Part shown: piece after piece, positions 37,157 to 48,195 of the stretch
Layout: each line of letters opens with the position of its first letter
How positions within the stretch are numbered: the first letter of the stretch is position 1
Assembly: GCF_000252995.1 (NCBI RefSeq)
Contig: NC_015761.1
Span: 3,038,001 to 3,102,000, forward strand
DNA: 64,000 nucleotides
Source: Salmonella bongori NCTC 12419
Lineage (GTDB): Bacteria; Pseudomonadota; Gammaproteobacteria; Enterobacterales; Enterobacteriaceae
Direction: 5' to 3'
Notes under the pieces: model-generated
Database searches by the model: none
Seen by the model: only the letters and a program-made list of their open reading frames with translations
What the model was told of the DNA's origin: nothing
Made by a program: the position numbers and the translations under genes

Positions 37157-38065
37157 ATGAGCAATGAAAATAAACAGAAGGCGATAAGTACGCTGACAGA
37201 AATTGTCGCTCAGTTTACTGCAATGATATCCACCCGGATGCCTGACGACGTCGTTGATAAATTAAAACAGCTGCGGGATACCGAAACATCAAAGATGGGA
37301 CAAATTATCTACCACACGATGTTCGACAATATGCAAAAGGCTATCAATCTGAACCGTCCGGCCTGCCAGGACACTGGTGAGATCATGTTTTTTGTTAAAG
37401 TCGGTTCCCGCTTCCCGCTGCTGGGCGAGCTGCAAAGCATTCTAAAACAAGCGGTGGAAGACGCAACGGTAAAAGCGCCGCTGCGCCACAACGCGGTAGA
37501 AATTTTTGACGAAGTGAATACCGGTAAAAATACCGGCAGTGGCGTACCGTGGGTCACCTGGGACATCATCCCGGACGGCGACGACGCGGAAATCGAAGTC
37601 TACATGGCAGGCGGCGGCTGTACCTTACCGGGGCGCTCCAAAGTGCTGATGCCGTCTGAAGGCTATGAAGGCGTAGTGAAATTCGTCTTCGAAAATATTT
37701 CCACGCTGGCGGTCAACGCCTGCCCGCCGGTACTGGTTGGGGTGGGGATCGCCACCTCCGTTGAAACCGCCGCCGTGCTGTCGCGTAAGGCGATTCTGCG
37801 TCCAATCGGCACCCGCCATCCAAACCCGAAAGCCGCTGAACTGGAGCTGCGCCTGGAAGAAGGGCTTAACCGTCTGGGCATTGGCCCACAGGGTCTCACC
37901 GGCAATAGTTCGGTGATGGGCGTGCATATCGAATCCGCCGCACGTCACCCGTCCACCATTGGCGTCGCCGTTTCTACCGGCTGCTGGGCGCACCGTCGCG
38001 GTACGCTGCTGGTCCATTCTGACCTCTCCTTCGAAAACCTGTCTCACACCCGGAGCGCGTTATGA
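37157..38065 (+). CDS. ttdA: L(+)-tartrate dehydratase subunit alpha
   Basis: 302 residues of the class I fumarase/tartrate dehydratase alpha family. The 4Fe-4S ligands are Cys in ACQDTGE, NACPPV and STGCWAHRRG. Converts L-tartrate to oxaloacetate under anaerobic conditions, with TtdB. A GGAG site precedes ATG; overlap of 4 bases with ttdB (ATGA). Confidence 0.96.
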   Translation: MSNENKQKAISTLTEIVAQFTAMISTRMPDDVVDKLKQLRDTETSKMGQIIYHTMFDNMQKAINLNRPACQDTGEIMFFVKVGSRFPLLGELQSILKQAVEDATVKAPLRHNAVEIFDEVNTGKNTGSGVPWVTWDIIPDGDDAEIEVYMAGGGCTLPGRSKVLMPSEGYEGVVKFVFENISTLAVNACPPVLVGVGIATSVETAAVLSRKAILRPIGTRHPNPKAAELELRLEEGLNRLGIGPQGLTGNSSVMGVHIESAARHPSTIGVAVSTGCWAHRRGTLLVHSDLSFENLSHTRSAL

Positions 38066-38667
38066 AAAAAATCCTGACAACCCCGATCAAAGCCGAAGAT
38101 CTGGAAGACATTCGCGTTGGCGATGTGATTTATCTGACCGGTACGCTGGTGACCTGTCGCGACGTCTGCCACCGTCGTTTGATCGAGCTTAAGCGCCCAA
38201 TTCCTTACGATCTGAACGGTAAAGCGATTTTCCACGCCGGGCCGATCGTGCGTAAGAACGGTGAAAAATGGGAAATGGTTTCCGTCGGCCCAACCACCAG
38301 TATGCGTATGGAAGCCTTTGAGAAAGAGTTTATCGAGCAGACCGGCGTCAAACTGGTGGTCGGTAAAGGCGGCATGGGGCCGCTCACCGAAGAAGGCTGT
38401 CAGAAATTTAAAGCGCTACACGTAATTTTCCCGGCAGGCTGCGCGGTGCTGGCGGCAACGCAGGTTGAAGAAATTGAAGAGGTGCACTGGACCGAACTAG
38501 GGATGCCGGAATCGCTGTGGGTTTGCCGGGTGAAAGAGTTTGGCCCGCTGATCGTTTCGATCGATACCCATGGTAATAACCTGATCGCCGAAAACAAAAA
38601 ACAGTTCGCAGAACGTCGCGGCCCTATCGTGGACGAGATTTGCGAACACGTTCACTACATCAAATAA
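38062..38667 (+). CDS. ttdB: L(+)-tartrate dehydratase subunit beta
   Basis: 201 residues of the fumarase C-terminal (beta) family: MKKILTTPIKAEDLEDIRVGD start, CRDVCHRR near residue 33, the GKGGMG loop near residue 100. Together with TtdA it makes the oxygen-sensitive heterotetramer. A hairpin follows at 38675-38695, then ttdT. Confidence 0.96.
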   Translation: MKKILTTPIKAEDLEDIRVGDVIYLTGTLVTCRDVCHRRLIELKRPIPYDLNGKAIFHAGPIVRKNGEKWEMVSVGPTTSMRMEAFEKEFIEQTGVKLVVGKGGMGPLTEEGCQKFKALHVIFPAGCAVLAATQVEEIEEVHWTELGMPESLWVCRVKEFGPLIVSIDTHGNNLIAENKKQFAERRGPIVDEICEHVHYIK

Positions 38668-38674
38668 CCTTCCC

Positions 38675-38695
38675 GGAGAGGCGCTTCGCCTCTCC
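38675..38695 (+). other. Hairpin between ttdB and ttdT
   Basis: Perfect 9-bp stem GGAGAGGCG with CGCCTCTCC and a 3-base loop. It may be an attenuator or an mRNA 3' stabiliser; there is only a short C/T-rich tail, so a partial terminator is possible. Confidence 0.6.
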
Positions 38696-38715
38696 CCTTT
38701 CGCAGGTATACAACA

Positions 38716-40179
38716 ATGGTACCTTTAGCTGCCTGGTGGCGATATCTGGCGCCTCTGCTGGTCATCGCTATTATTGCTGTTCTGCCCGTTCCCGTTGGCC
38801 TTGAGAGCCATACCTGGCTCTACTTTGCCGTCTTTACCGGCGTAATTGTGGGATTGATTCTGGAGCCTGTACCCGGCGCGGTCGTGGCGATGATTGGCAT
38901 TTCCATCATCGCCATTCTGTCGCCCTGGCTGCTGTTCAGCCCGACCCAACTCTCTCAGAACGGGTTTAAATTTACTGCCAAAGCGCTGTCATGGGCGGTG
39001 TCAGGATTCTCAAACTCGGTGATCTGGCTGATTTTCGCCGCCTTTATGTTCGGTACGGGCTATGAAAAAACCGGACTGGGCCGACGGATAGCGCTAATCC
39101 TGGTGAAAAAGATGGGCCACCGCACTCTGTTTCTCGGCTACGCGGTCATGCTATCGGAACTGATTCTTGCCCCGGTTACACCATCCAACTCAGCGCGCGG
39201 AGCCGGGATCATCTACCCCATCATCCGTAACCTGCCGCCGCTCTACAATTCCCAGCCTAACGATACCAGTGCCCGCTCAATAGGCTCTTACATTCTGTGG
39301 ATGGGGATTGTCGCCAACTGCGTGACCAGCGCGATTTTCCTGACGGCGATGGCACCGAACCTGTTACTGATTGGCCTGATGAAAGGCGCATCGCATATGT
39401 CGCTAAGCTGGGGCGACTGGTTCCTGGGCATGCTGCCGCTGAGTATCCTGCTGGTGCTCATCGTGCCGTGGCTGGCCTACGTGCTGTACCCGCCAATGCT
39501 GAAATCAGGCAACCAGGTGCCCGAATGGGCCAGTGCGGAATTAAAAACAATGGGCCCGCTCTGCTCACGCGAAAAGAGAATGCTGGTGCTGATGGTTGGC
39601 GCGCTGGTGCTGTGGATTTTTGGCGGTGACTATATTGATGCAGCGATGGTCGGCTACAGCGTCGTCGCGCTGATGCTGGTATTACGCATTATCTCCTGGG
39701 ATGACATCATCAGTAATAAAGCGGCGTGGAACGTCTTCTTCTGGCTGGCCTCGCTGATTACCCTGGCCACCGGACTCAACAATACCGGCTTTATTGGCTG
39801 GTTCGGCAAGCTGTTGGCGGACGGTTTAAGCGGCTATTCCCCAACCATGGTAATGGTCGCGCTGATCATGGTGTTTTATGCCTTACGCTACTTCTTTGCC
39901 AGCGCCACCGCCTACACCTCCGCGCTGGCACCGATGATGATTGCCGCCGCATTAGCGATACCGTCCATCCCGCTACCGGTATTTTGCCTGATGGTGGGGG
40001 CCGCCATTGGTCTGGGCAGCATTCTGACGCCTTACGCGACAGGGCCCAGCCCGATTTATTATGGCAGCGGCTATTTACCTACAGCCGACTACTGGCGGCT
40101 GGGGGCAATTTTCGGTCTGATCTTCCTGGTATTGCTACTGATAACCGGGCTGGTGTGGATGCCGCTGGTGTTATTGTAA
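38716..40179 (+). CDS. ttdT: L-tartrate/succinate antiporter TtdT
   Basis: 487 residues of the DASS/CitT family, with about 12 membrane segments. It takes up L-tartrate in exchange for succinate during anaerobic growth. Family signatures include EPVPGAVVAM near the start and TPSNSARGAG and YGSGYLPTADYW in the transport core. Third gene of the ttdABT operon. Confidence 0.95.
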   Translation: MVPLAAWWRYLAPLLVIAIIAVLPVPVGLESHTWLYFAVFTGVIVGLILEPVPGAVVAMIGISIIAILSPWLLFSPTQLSQNGFKFTAKALSWAVSGFSNSVIWLIFAAFMFGTGYEKTGLGRRIALILVKKMGHRTLFLGYAVMLSELILAPVTPSNSARGAGIIYPIIRNLPPLYNSQPNDTSARSIGSYILWMGIVANCVTSAIFLTAMAPNLLLIGLMKGASHMSLSWGDWFLGMLPLSILLVLIVPWLAYVLYPPMLKSGNQVPEWASAELKTMGPLCSREKRMLVLMVGALVLWIFGGDYIDAAMVGYSVVALMLVLRIISWDDIISNKAAWNVFFWLASLITLATGLNNTGFIGWFGKLLADGLSGYSPTMVMVALIMVFYALRYFFASATAYTSALAPMMIAAALAIPSIPLPVFCLMVGAAIGLGSILTPYATGPSPIYYGSGYLPTADYWRLGAIFGLIFLVLLLITGLVWMPLVLL

Positions 40180-40186
40180 CCCTATT

Positions 40187-40210
40187 GGGGCGGCATGACG
40201 TCGCCCCTTT
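40187..40210. terminator. Terminator between convergent ttdT and tsaD
   Basis: GGGGCG (40187-40192) pairs with CGCCCC (40202-40207), followed by TTTG on the plus strand. Confidence 0.6.
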
Positions 40211-40218
40211 GTTCGACT

Positions 40219-41232
40219 TTACGCCGCAGGCAGCTCAGCCAGCGGCCAACGCGGACGGACAGTTACGCCGAGATCTGCCGTGACGCCGGCTTTAAAGCGC
40301 ACCATTCCGGCGTAGGCAATCATCGCGCCGTTATCGGTACAGAATTCAGGACGGGCGTAAAAAACCTCACCACGACGCTTTTGCATCATCTGTGCAAGCG
40401 CAGCGCGCAGCGTACGGTTAGCGCTCACGCCTCCCGCCATCACCAGGCGTTTAAAGCCGGTTTGGTCCAGCGCACGTTTGCACTTGATCATCAGCGTATC
40501 AACAACCGCATCTTCAAACGCGCGGGCGATATCCGCCCGTGTCTGGTCATCATCACCATTGCTGCGAATAGTATTGGCAGCGAAGGTTTTCAGGCCAGAG
40601 AAACTGAAATCCAGCCCCGGGCGATCGGTCATCGGACGCGGGAAGACAAAACGCCCCTCTGTGCCCTGTGACGCCATTTTCGACAGCATCGGGCCACCGG
40701 GATAATCCAGCCCCAATAGTTTGGCGGTCTTATCAAACGCTTCACCAGCAGCGTCATCAATCGACTCTCCCAGCAGCTCATACTGCCCGATTCCGGTCAC
40801 GCTAATGAGCTGCGTATGTCCACCGGATACCAGCAGCGCCACAAACGGGAATGCAGGGGGATTATCTTCCAGCATCGGGGCCAGCAGATGCCCTTCCATA
40901 TGGTGTACCGGAATCGCCGGCACGTCCCAGGCAAAGGCCAGTGAACGTCCCACCGTCGCGCCGACCAGTAGCGCGCCAACCAGCCCCGGCCCCGCCGTAT
41001 AAGCCACTGCATTAATATCGGCCGCCGCCAGATCAGCTTCTTTTAATGCCGCCTGAATCAGCGGCACGGTTTTACGTACATGGTCGCGGGAAGCCAGTTC
41101 AGGCACCACGCCGCCGTAGTCAGCATGTAATTTCACCTGACTATACAATTGGTTGGCTAGCAGACCTTTTTCGTCGTCGTAAATGGCGATGCCGGTTTCA
41201 TCGCAGGATGTCTCAATACCCAGTACACGCAT
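40219..41232 (-). CDS. tsaD: tRNA N6-adenosine threonylcarbamoyltransferase
   Basis: 337 residues, family length. It transfers threonylcarbamoyl to A37 of ANN-decoding tRNAs (t6A) together with TsaB, TsaE and TsaC. ASKHA fold; the Fe-binding motif HHMEGH holds His111 and His115. It is divergent from rpsU and its stop faces ttdT. Confidence 0.98.
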   Translation of the reverse strand: MRVLGIETSCDETGIAIYDDEKGLLANQLYSQVKLHADYGGVVPELASRDHVRKTVPLIQAALKEADLAAADINAVAYTAGPGLVGALLVGATVGRSLAFAWDVPAIPVHHMEGHLLAPMLEDNPPAFPFVALLVSGGHTQLISVTGIGQYELLGESIDDAAGEAFDKTAKLLGLDYPGGPMLSKMASQGTEGRFVFPRPMTDRPGLDFSFSGLKTFAANTIRSNGDDDQTRADIARAFEDAVVDTLMIKCKRALDQTGFKRLVMAGGVSANRTLRAALAQMMQKRRGEVFYARPEFCTDNGAMIAYAGMVRFKAGVTADLGVTVRPRWPLAELPAA

Positions 41233-41369
41233 GACTTGTTTTACCTCACTCTGATACCGCGCAGTGTAGGACCAATGCGGGTTGATGTAAAACTTTGTTC
41301 GCCCCTCGAGTTCGGCTCGTGTATACTCCTCACCCTTATAAAAGTCCCTTTCAAAAAAGGCCGCGGTGC

Positions 41370-41399
41370 TTTACAAAGCAGCAGCAATTGCAGTAAAAT
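41370..41399 (+). promoter_or_regulatory. Candidate promoter of rpsU-dnaG-rpoD
   Basis: TTTACA (41370-41375), 18-base spacer, TAAAAT (41394-41399), about 70 bases upstream of rpsU. It is the best sigma70 match in the gap. Multiple tandem promoters are known for this operon; others were not resolved. Confidence 0.6.
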
Positions 41400-41430
41400 T
41401 CCGCACCATTTTGAAATAAGCTGGCGTTGA

Positions 41431-41685
<255 letters not shown>

Positions 41686-41988
41686 TCTTTTGAGAGCGGA
41701 CGGCTCTCAATTCAGACCGAGTTGTAGTTGTAAGGCCGTGCTTCCGAAAGGAATGCGCGGCTTGTTTTCGTTTATGCATTAGCATATACACAAAATCATT
41801 CATGCAGCATCCAGGCGGCAAAAGAGTGACAACTTCGTCAGGAACGAATTTGTACAGTTGAAGGTTGTCTCTGGTAAGGAACAAGAATGTTCCTCATATC
41901 CCCGGCGCTTACACAAACCAGTGGCAGGGGTGAACGAGCGCAGCCAATACGGAGGCAGCCTGGAGGATGACGTGTATAAAAGGGGCAT
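41686..41988 (+). other. rpsU-dnaG gap with two hairpins and a partial terminator
   Basis: 303 bases between rpsU and dnaG. A first stem TTGAGAGC/GCTCTCAA is at 41690-41710. A second, longer one is at 41734-41761 (GCCGTGCTTCC..GGAATGCGCGGC with a GAAA loop), followed by TTGTTTTC. This matches the known internal terminator T1 of the MMS operon, which lowers dnaG expression. No further gene was found. Confidence 0.7.
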
Positions 41989-43734
41989 ATGGCTGGACGA
42001 ATTCCACGCGTATTTATCAATGACCTGCTGGCGAGAACCGATATCGTCGATTTGATCGACGTGCGCGTAAAACTCAAGAAACAGGGCAAGAACTATCACG
42101 CGTGTTGTCCATTCCATAATGAGAAAACCCCTTCTTTCACCGTAAACGGTGAAAAACAGTTTTACCACTGCTTTGGGTGCGGTGCGCATGGCAATGCTAT
42201 CGACTTTTTGATGAATTACGACAAGCTCGAATTTGTCGAAACTGTTGAAGAGTTAGCGGCTATGCATAACCTGGAGATTCCCTATGAAGCAGGCACCGGG
42301 CTTAGCCAGATAGAGCGCCATCAGCGGCAAAATCTCTATCAGTTGATGAATGGGTTAAATGACTTTTATCAGCAGTCGCTTGCTCATCCTGCAGCAAAAC
42401 CGGCGCGCGACTATCTGCAAAAGCGTGGCCTGAGCGCTGAAATTATCCAGCGTTTCGCCATTGGCTTCGCGCCGCCAGGCTGGGATAACGCGTTAAAGCG
42501 TTTCGGTAATAATAGCGATAACAAGGCATTATTGCTGGATGCCGGGATGCTGGTCAATAACGAGCAGGGTAGCACTTACGATCGTTTCCGTAATCGGGTG
42601 ATGTTCCCTATCCGGGATAAACGCGGCAGGGTGATTGGTTTTGGCGGGCGGGTACTGGGTAACGACACGCCGAAATACCTTAACTCTCCGGAAACCGACA
42701 TTTTTCATAAAGGCCGCCAGTTATATGGCCTTTATGAGGCTCAGCAATATCATGCTGAACCGCAACGTTTACTCGTTGTCGAAGGTTATATGGATGTCGT
42801 GGCGCTGGCGCAATACGACATTAACTATGCGGTCGCCTCGCTGGGCACCTCAACCACGGCAGACCATATGCATATGTTATTCCGGGCGACAAACAATGTG
42901 ATTTGCTGTTACGACGGCGACCGGGCAGGCCGCGATGCGGCCTGGAGAGCTCTGGAAACAGCAATGCCGTATATGACCGACGGCAGGCAGGTACGCTTTA
43001 TGTTTTTACCTGACGGCGAAGACCCGGATACGCTGGTGCGTAAAGAAGGCAAGGCCGCTTTCGAAGCGCGGATGGAGCAGGCGCAGCCTCTCTCTACGTT
43101 TTTATTTAATAGCCTCCTGCCGCAGGTAGATTTAAGCTCGCCGGATGGCAGCACGCAGTTAGCCGCGCTGGCGCTGCCGCTCATTAATCAGGTGCCCGGC
43201 GACGCGCACCGTATTCAGCTACGCCAGACGCTGGGACTGAAGTTAGGCATTTTCGATGATAGCCAGCTTGATCGATTAGTGCCAAAACAGGCGGAAAGCA
43301 GCGTTTCCCGCCCGGCTCCGCAGCTAAAACGCACGACCATGCGTATACTAATAGGGTTACTGGTGCAAAATCCGGATCTCGCGCCGCTGGTACCGCCCTT
43401 AGACGCGCTGGATCAAAATAAGCTGCCCGGACTTGGCTTATTTAAAGAATTGGTCAAAACTTGTTTGGCTCAGCCAGGCCTTACCACCGGGCAACTTCTG
43501 GAACTCTACCGTGGCACAAATGATGCTGCGACCCTTGAAAAACTATCGATGTGGGACGATATAGCAGATAAGGCGATTGCCGAAAAAACCTTTACCGACT
43601 CACTCAACCATATGTTTGATTCGCTGCTGCAACTGCGACAAGAAGAGCTGATCGCTCGCGATCGCACTCACGGTTTAAGCAGCGAAGAACGCCGGGAGCT
43701 CTGGACGTTAAACCAGGAACTGGCCAAAAAATGA
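41989..43734 (+). CDS. dnaG: DNA primase DnaG
   Basis: 581 residues. The N-terminal zinc finger has ligands Cys40, His43, Cys61 and Cys64. The TOPRIM primase core shows VEGYMDVV and DGDRAG. The C-terminal domain (about 430-581) binds DnaB helicase. It makes RNA primers for replication. The ribosome site AAAGGGG is upstream; middle gene of the operon and translated at a low level. Confidence 0.98.
   Translation: MAGRIPRVFINDLLARTDIVDLIDVRVKLKKQGKNYHACCPFHNEKTPSFTVNGEKQFYHCFGCGAHGNAIDFLMNYDKLEFVETVEELAAMHNLEIPYEAGTGLSQIERHQRQNLYQLMNGLNDFYQQSLAHPAAKPARDYLQKRGLSAEIIQRFAIGFAPPGWDNALKRFGNNSDNKALLLDAGMLVNNEQGSTYDRFRNRVMFPIRDKRGRVIGFGGRVLGNDTPKYLNSPETDIFHKGRQLYGLYEAQQYHAEPQRLLVVEGYMDVVALAQYDINYAVASLGTSTTADHMHMLFRATNNVICCYDGDRAGRDAAWRALETAMPYMTDGRQVRFMFLPDGEDPDTLVRKEGKAAFEARMEQAQPLSTFLFNSLLPQVDLSSPDGSTQLAALALPLINQVPGDAHRIQLRQTLGLKLGIFDDSQLDRLVPKQAESSVSRPAPQLKRTTMRILIGLLVQNPDLAPLVPPLDALDQNKLPGLGLFKELVKTCLAQPGLTTGQLLELYRGTNDAATLEKLSMWDDIADKAIAEKTFTDSLNHMFDSLLQLRQEELIARDRTHGLSSEERRELWTLNQELAKK
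43534..43562 (+). promoter_or_regulatory. Candidate heat-shock (sigma32) promoter inside dnaG
   Basis: CCCTTGAAA fits the sigma32 -35 consensus; a weaker GACGATAT follows 14 bases later as a -10. The known E. coli heat-shock promoter for rpoD lies at this place in the dnaG coding sequence. Confidence 0.5.
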
Positions 43735-43883
43735 ATTTAACGGCTTAAGTGCCGCATATCGATCGGGAAGCCCCCGACAGCCGCAGTGAGAGGCAGCGGC
43801 CAAAATATAAGTATGCCCTCGCTTTAAATGTCGGCAGTTATACCGTCGACACCAATCAAACGAATAAGTGTGGATACCGTCTT

Positions 43884-45731
<1,848 letters not shown>

Positions 45732-45750
45732 TTCGCTGTACATGCCTAAA

Positions 45751-45776
45751 CGCCACTGCAAAGTGGCGTTTTTTTA
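45751..45776 (+). terminator. Terminator of the rpsU-dnaG-rpoD operon
   Basis: CGCCACT (45751-45757) pairs with AGTGGCG (45762-45768) around GCAA, followed by T7. Strong intrinsic terminator. Confidence 0.92.
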
Positions 45777-45875
45777 TCTGTCCTGTGATAGCATTTTTAC
45801 GGATGCAGCGCGAGCGCCTTATCTGGCTTGCAGAATTTCTATACCGTATGAGAAATCGCTTCCTCATCAACATTG

Positions 45876-46382
45876 CTATAGCCCACGCATAATTAGCGCC
45901 TGGTCCAGCTCTCGATAAGCCTCAACCAATTTTTCCGTTTTAATACGGTTTAAACCGCTGGGATTTGGCAATACCCAAACCGTCGTCGCGCCAATGGTGA
46001 TCTTCTGTTTCCCCCAGGCGATACCGCGCTGGCTGAATCCCTGCTCAAAAGCCTGCTTCCCAAGAACTGCCAGCGCTGCGGGCTGATAATCTTCAATTTT
46101 TTCAATCAAGCTTCGTCCACCGCTACGTAGCTCATGCAACTTTACCTCATTCGCTTGTACGGTTGGCCGGTCAACTAATTTCGTTACGCCGCAACGAAAA
46201 TCCAGTAATTTTTCAGCTTCCTCCGGTTTCAGCTGTCGATCGGTGAAACCGGCCAAATGGATAACTTTCCAGAAACGATTCGCAGGGTGAGCGAACGGAA
46301 AGCCGGTATTCGCCGAGGAGAGCCCCGGATTAATGCCACAAAAAACCACCCGTAGCCCTGGTGCCAGTATGTCCTTAACCAT
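45876..46382 (-). CDS. mug: G/U mismatch-specific DNA glycosylase Mug
   Basis: 168 residues from the ATG at 46382 (MVKDILAPGLRV), the family start. It removes uracil and ethenocytosine from mismatched DNA. Uracil-glycosylase superfamily motifs are GINPG (residues 16-20, with the catalytic Asn) and NPSGLNR. Convergent to rpoD; followed on the other side by ileX. Confidence 0.96.
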   Translation of the reverse strand: MVKDILAPGLRVVFCGINPGLSSANTGFPFAHPANRFWKVIHLAGFTDRQLKPEEAEKLLDFRCGVTKLVDRPTVQANEVKLHELRSGGRSLIEKIEDYQPAALAVLGKQAFEQGFSQRGIAWGKQKITIGATTVWVLPNPSGLNRIKTEKLVEAYRELDQALIMRGL

Positions 46383-46507
46383 CATTACTCCTGAGCAATA
46401 CAACGTTATTTAAGTATAACGGGTTGAAAACACATTGTTTATAAAAACAGCACCCGCACGGTTAAGTCTGGATTGCATCGTAAAGTTACATTATAATCCA
46501 TCGCCAC

Positions 46508-46583
46508 GGCCCCTTAGCTCAGTGGTTAGAGCAGGCGACTCATAATCGCTTGGTCGCTGGTTCAAGTCCAGCAGGGGCCACCA
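46508..46583 (+). tRNA. ileX: tRNA-Ile2 (CAT anticodon, AUA-decoding), ileX
   Basis: 76 bases with a 7-bp acceptor stem (GGCCCCT with AGGGGCC), a D-arm, the anticodon CAT at 46541-46543, a TTCAAGTC T-loop and an encoded CCA. The sequence is that of the minor isoleucine tRNA whose C34 is changed to lysidine by TilS, so it reads AUA and not AUG. Its 3' end is the left edge of the prophage, so it is probably the attB site. Confidence 0.95.
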
Positions 46584-46610
46584 AATTTTAGCTTTAAAAT
46601 CATACAATTA

Positions 46611-46636
46611 AGCCACTCTAAAGAGTGGCTTTTTTG
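46611..46636. terminator. Hairpin after ileX / edge of prophage
   Basis: AGCCACTC (46611-46618) with GAGTGGCT (46623-46630), then TTTTTT. It could end the ileX transcript or be part of the attR arm. Confidence 0.65.
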
Positions 46637-46663
46637 TTACCTCATTTTCGAGTGGCGATAAAA

Positions 46664-46686
46664 TGGCGGTGGATTTTTTACCGCCA
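46664..46686. other. Second inverted repeat near the phage edge
   Basis: TGGCGGT (46664-46670) pairs with ACCGCCA (46680-46686). A GAGTGGC heptamer occurs at 46623 and again at 46650. Such repeats are candidate integrase arm sites next to the att core; not proven. Confidence 0.4.
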
Positions 46687-46700
46687 CTTTACTGAGGGCA

Positions 46701-46724
46701 TAAAAAAACCCGCACGCGGCGGGC
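46701..46724 (-). terminator. Terminator at the end of the phage late operon (after ogr)
   Basis: CCCGC (46709-46713) pairs with GCGGG (46719-46723). On the minus strand it is followed by T7 (46708-46702). It ends the D/ogr transcript just before the tRNA gene. Confidence 0.85.
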
Positions 46725-46740
46725 ATTTAGCGAAAATTTA

Positions 46741-46959
46741 TCAGAGCCACAATGGTCGCTGACCACCAACAGTCGGGTGCGGCGGTGCCGGGTCGATGGA
46801 TCCCGGAGTAACAATAAAGCGTTCTATCGTTTCCATTGTCATAAACGTACAACTGCAGTTGATATTCTGGCACTGGTGGTAGCGCTCTTTCGTATTTTCG
46901 GTTAGATAGCGGCTTGTTCGCGCATGTGCGGCATGATGGCACTTCGGACAATGAAACAT
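46741..46959 (-). CDS. ogr: Late transcription activator Ogr/Delta
   Basis: 72 residues, same length as P2 Ogr. Zn-finger with Cys4, Cys7, Cys30 and Cys35 (MFHCPKC, HQCQNINC). It activates phage late promoters through the host RNA polymerase alpha subunit and binds TGT-N12-ACA. The start at 46959 (MFHCPKCHH) is the family start. Confidence 0.95.
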   Translation of the reverse strand: MFHCPKCHHAAHARTSRYLTENTKERYHQCQNINCSCTFMTMETIERFIVTPGSIDPAPPHPTVGGQRPLWL

Positions 46960-47025
46960 AACCCACCTCTTATTCTCAATTCGTGAACCAATAATAATCA
47001 CTAATTCACTTTTTGTGAATACATT

Positions 47026-48195
47026 TTATTCATCATCCGATTCTGCACTGTACTCCACATCAGAGAGTTTAACCTCAAGCTCTAAGCCCGTCGTGAAGCC
47101 ACTATTATTCATATTGTGAGTCACCTTACTGATTAACCACGATTGCTCGTCTATGACGCGCTTAAAGCCTGACACGCGCACCGGTGTCTCAGGGAATAAA
47201 TCAGCCCTACCAAGCGCCAGCGTAATTGAAAACTCCGCAACGCCTCGCTGCAGCTTATCCCACTTAGCCTGAGCGGCGCGCATCGCCTGCGCCTTAGAAG
47301 CGTAGACCGTCGTCAGCGCCAGTACGTTATCGGCCTCACCGGCCATATACTCACCCTCGCGAGCCTCCGGCTCTTTTCTGGACTTCGTCTTTTTGCTGAC
47401 CGGCTTTGCTTTCGGGTGTTCCAGTGCGCGAAGGTGCTTCTCTTTTGGCTGGCGTTTCAGCGTCACTTTCTGTTTTTGCGGCTTCGGGTCTTTGGTGTGC
47501 AACCATTTAGCTGTTACACCGGTATAAGCTCCGCGGTCGGCAATGGCAAACTGATGACGGTCGCCGTCACTGCGGGTCAGCGTCATTTGTGGAATGGGCT
47601 TACCGCTGGCCGTCAGCGCACTACCGGCTTTCAGAAACAGTAGTTTTCCCGCTTTAACCGATACAGTCGCTCCGTTTCGGTCAGCCAGCCGGGTAAGAAA
47701 TACCGCGTCGGATTCCTGCGACTGGTCGATATGTGGTACCGGTATTTGTTTCAGCGAATCCGCGACGCTGGCCGTCAGTTTGTTACGCTTTGCGATGGTG
47801 CTAACCAGTTCGCCGAGGGTGGTGTCGTGCCATGATTCCTCGCGCCGTGAATTGAGCGTGCCGCGAAAGTCTGCACTACGCGCCCGGATGGTCAGGGTAT
47901 CAGGCGCACCCCGGTGCTCAATCTCATCGACCGTAAAATCGCCTTTATTCAGAAGCGCCGAACCTTGCCAGCCAAGCCACAGCGTCAGCACCGCCCCGCG
48001 CATGGGTAATTCGACTTTTCCGTCGGTATCGTCGAGCTCAATGTCGAGCTGGTCAGCCTCAAAACCCCGGTTGTCGGTCATGGTGAGAGAAATCAGCCGG
48101 TTACTAAAATTGCTGGTAATGTCCTGGCTGTTCAGCGTTAGCATAAATGCCGGTGCAAGACTGGCACCGGCGTCAATGGTCATGCCCGTAATCAT
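47026..48195 (-). CDS. D: Tail protein gpD (baseplate hub)
   Basis: 389 residues of the P2 gpD family (late control D, phage gp27-like hub). It links tail tube and spike. Middle part has a Lys-rich segment (KQKVTLKRQPKEKH). It overlaps U by 4 bases. Previously thought to be a regulator; now seen as a structural hub protein. Confidence 0.93.
   Translation of the reverse strand: MITGMTIDAGASLAPAFMLTLNSQDITSNFSNRLISLTMTDNRGFEADQLDIELDDTDGKVELPMRGAVLTLWLGWQGSALLNKGDFTVDEIEHRGAPDTLTIRARSADFRGTLNSRREESWHDTTLGELVSTIAKRNKLTASVADSLKQIPVPHIDQSQESDAVFLTRLADRNGATVSVKAGKLLFLKAGSALTASGKPIPQMTLTRSDGDRHQFAIADRGAYTGVTAKWLHTKDPKPQKQKVTLKRQPKEKHLRALEHPKAKPVSKKTKSRKEPEAREGEYMAGEADNVLALTTVYASKAQAMRAAQAKWDKLQRGVAEFSITLALGRADLFPETPVRVSGFKRVIDEQSWLISKVTHNMNNSGFTTGLELEVKLSDVEYSAESDDE

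Noticed and set aside
41233..41300. LexA box before rpsU (CTG..CAG)
   Set aside because: The spacing between CTG and CAG is 8, not 10; no acceptable SOS box could be shown.
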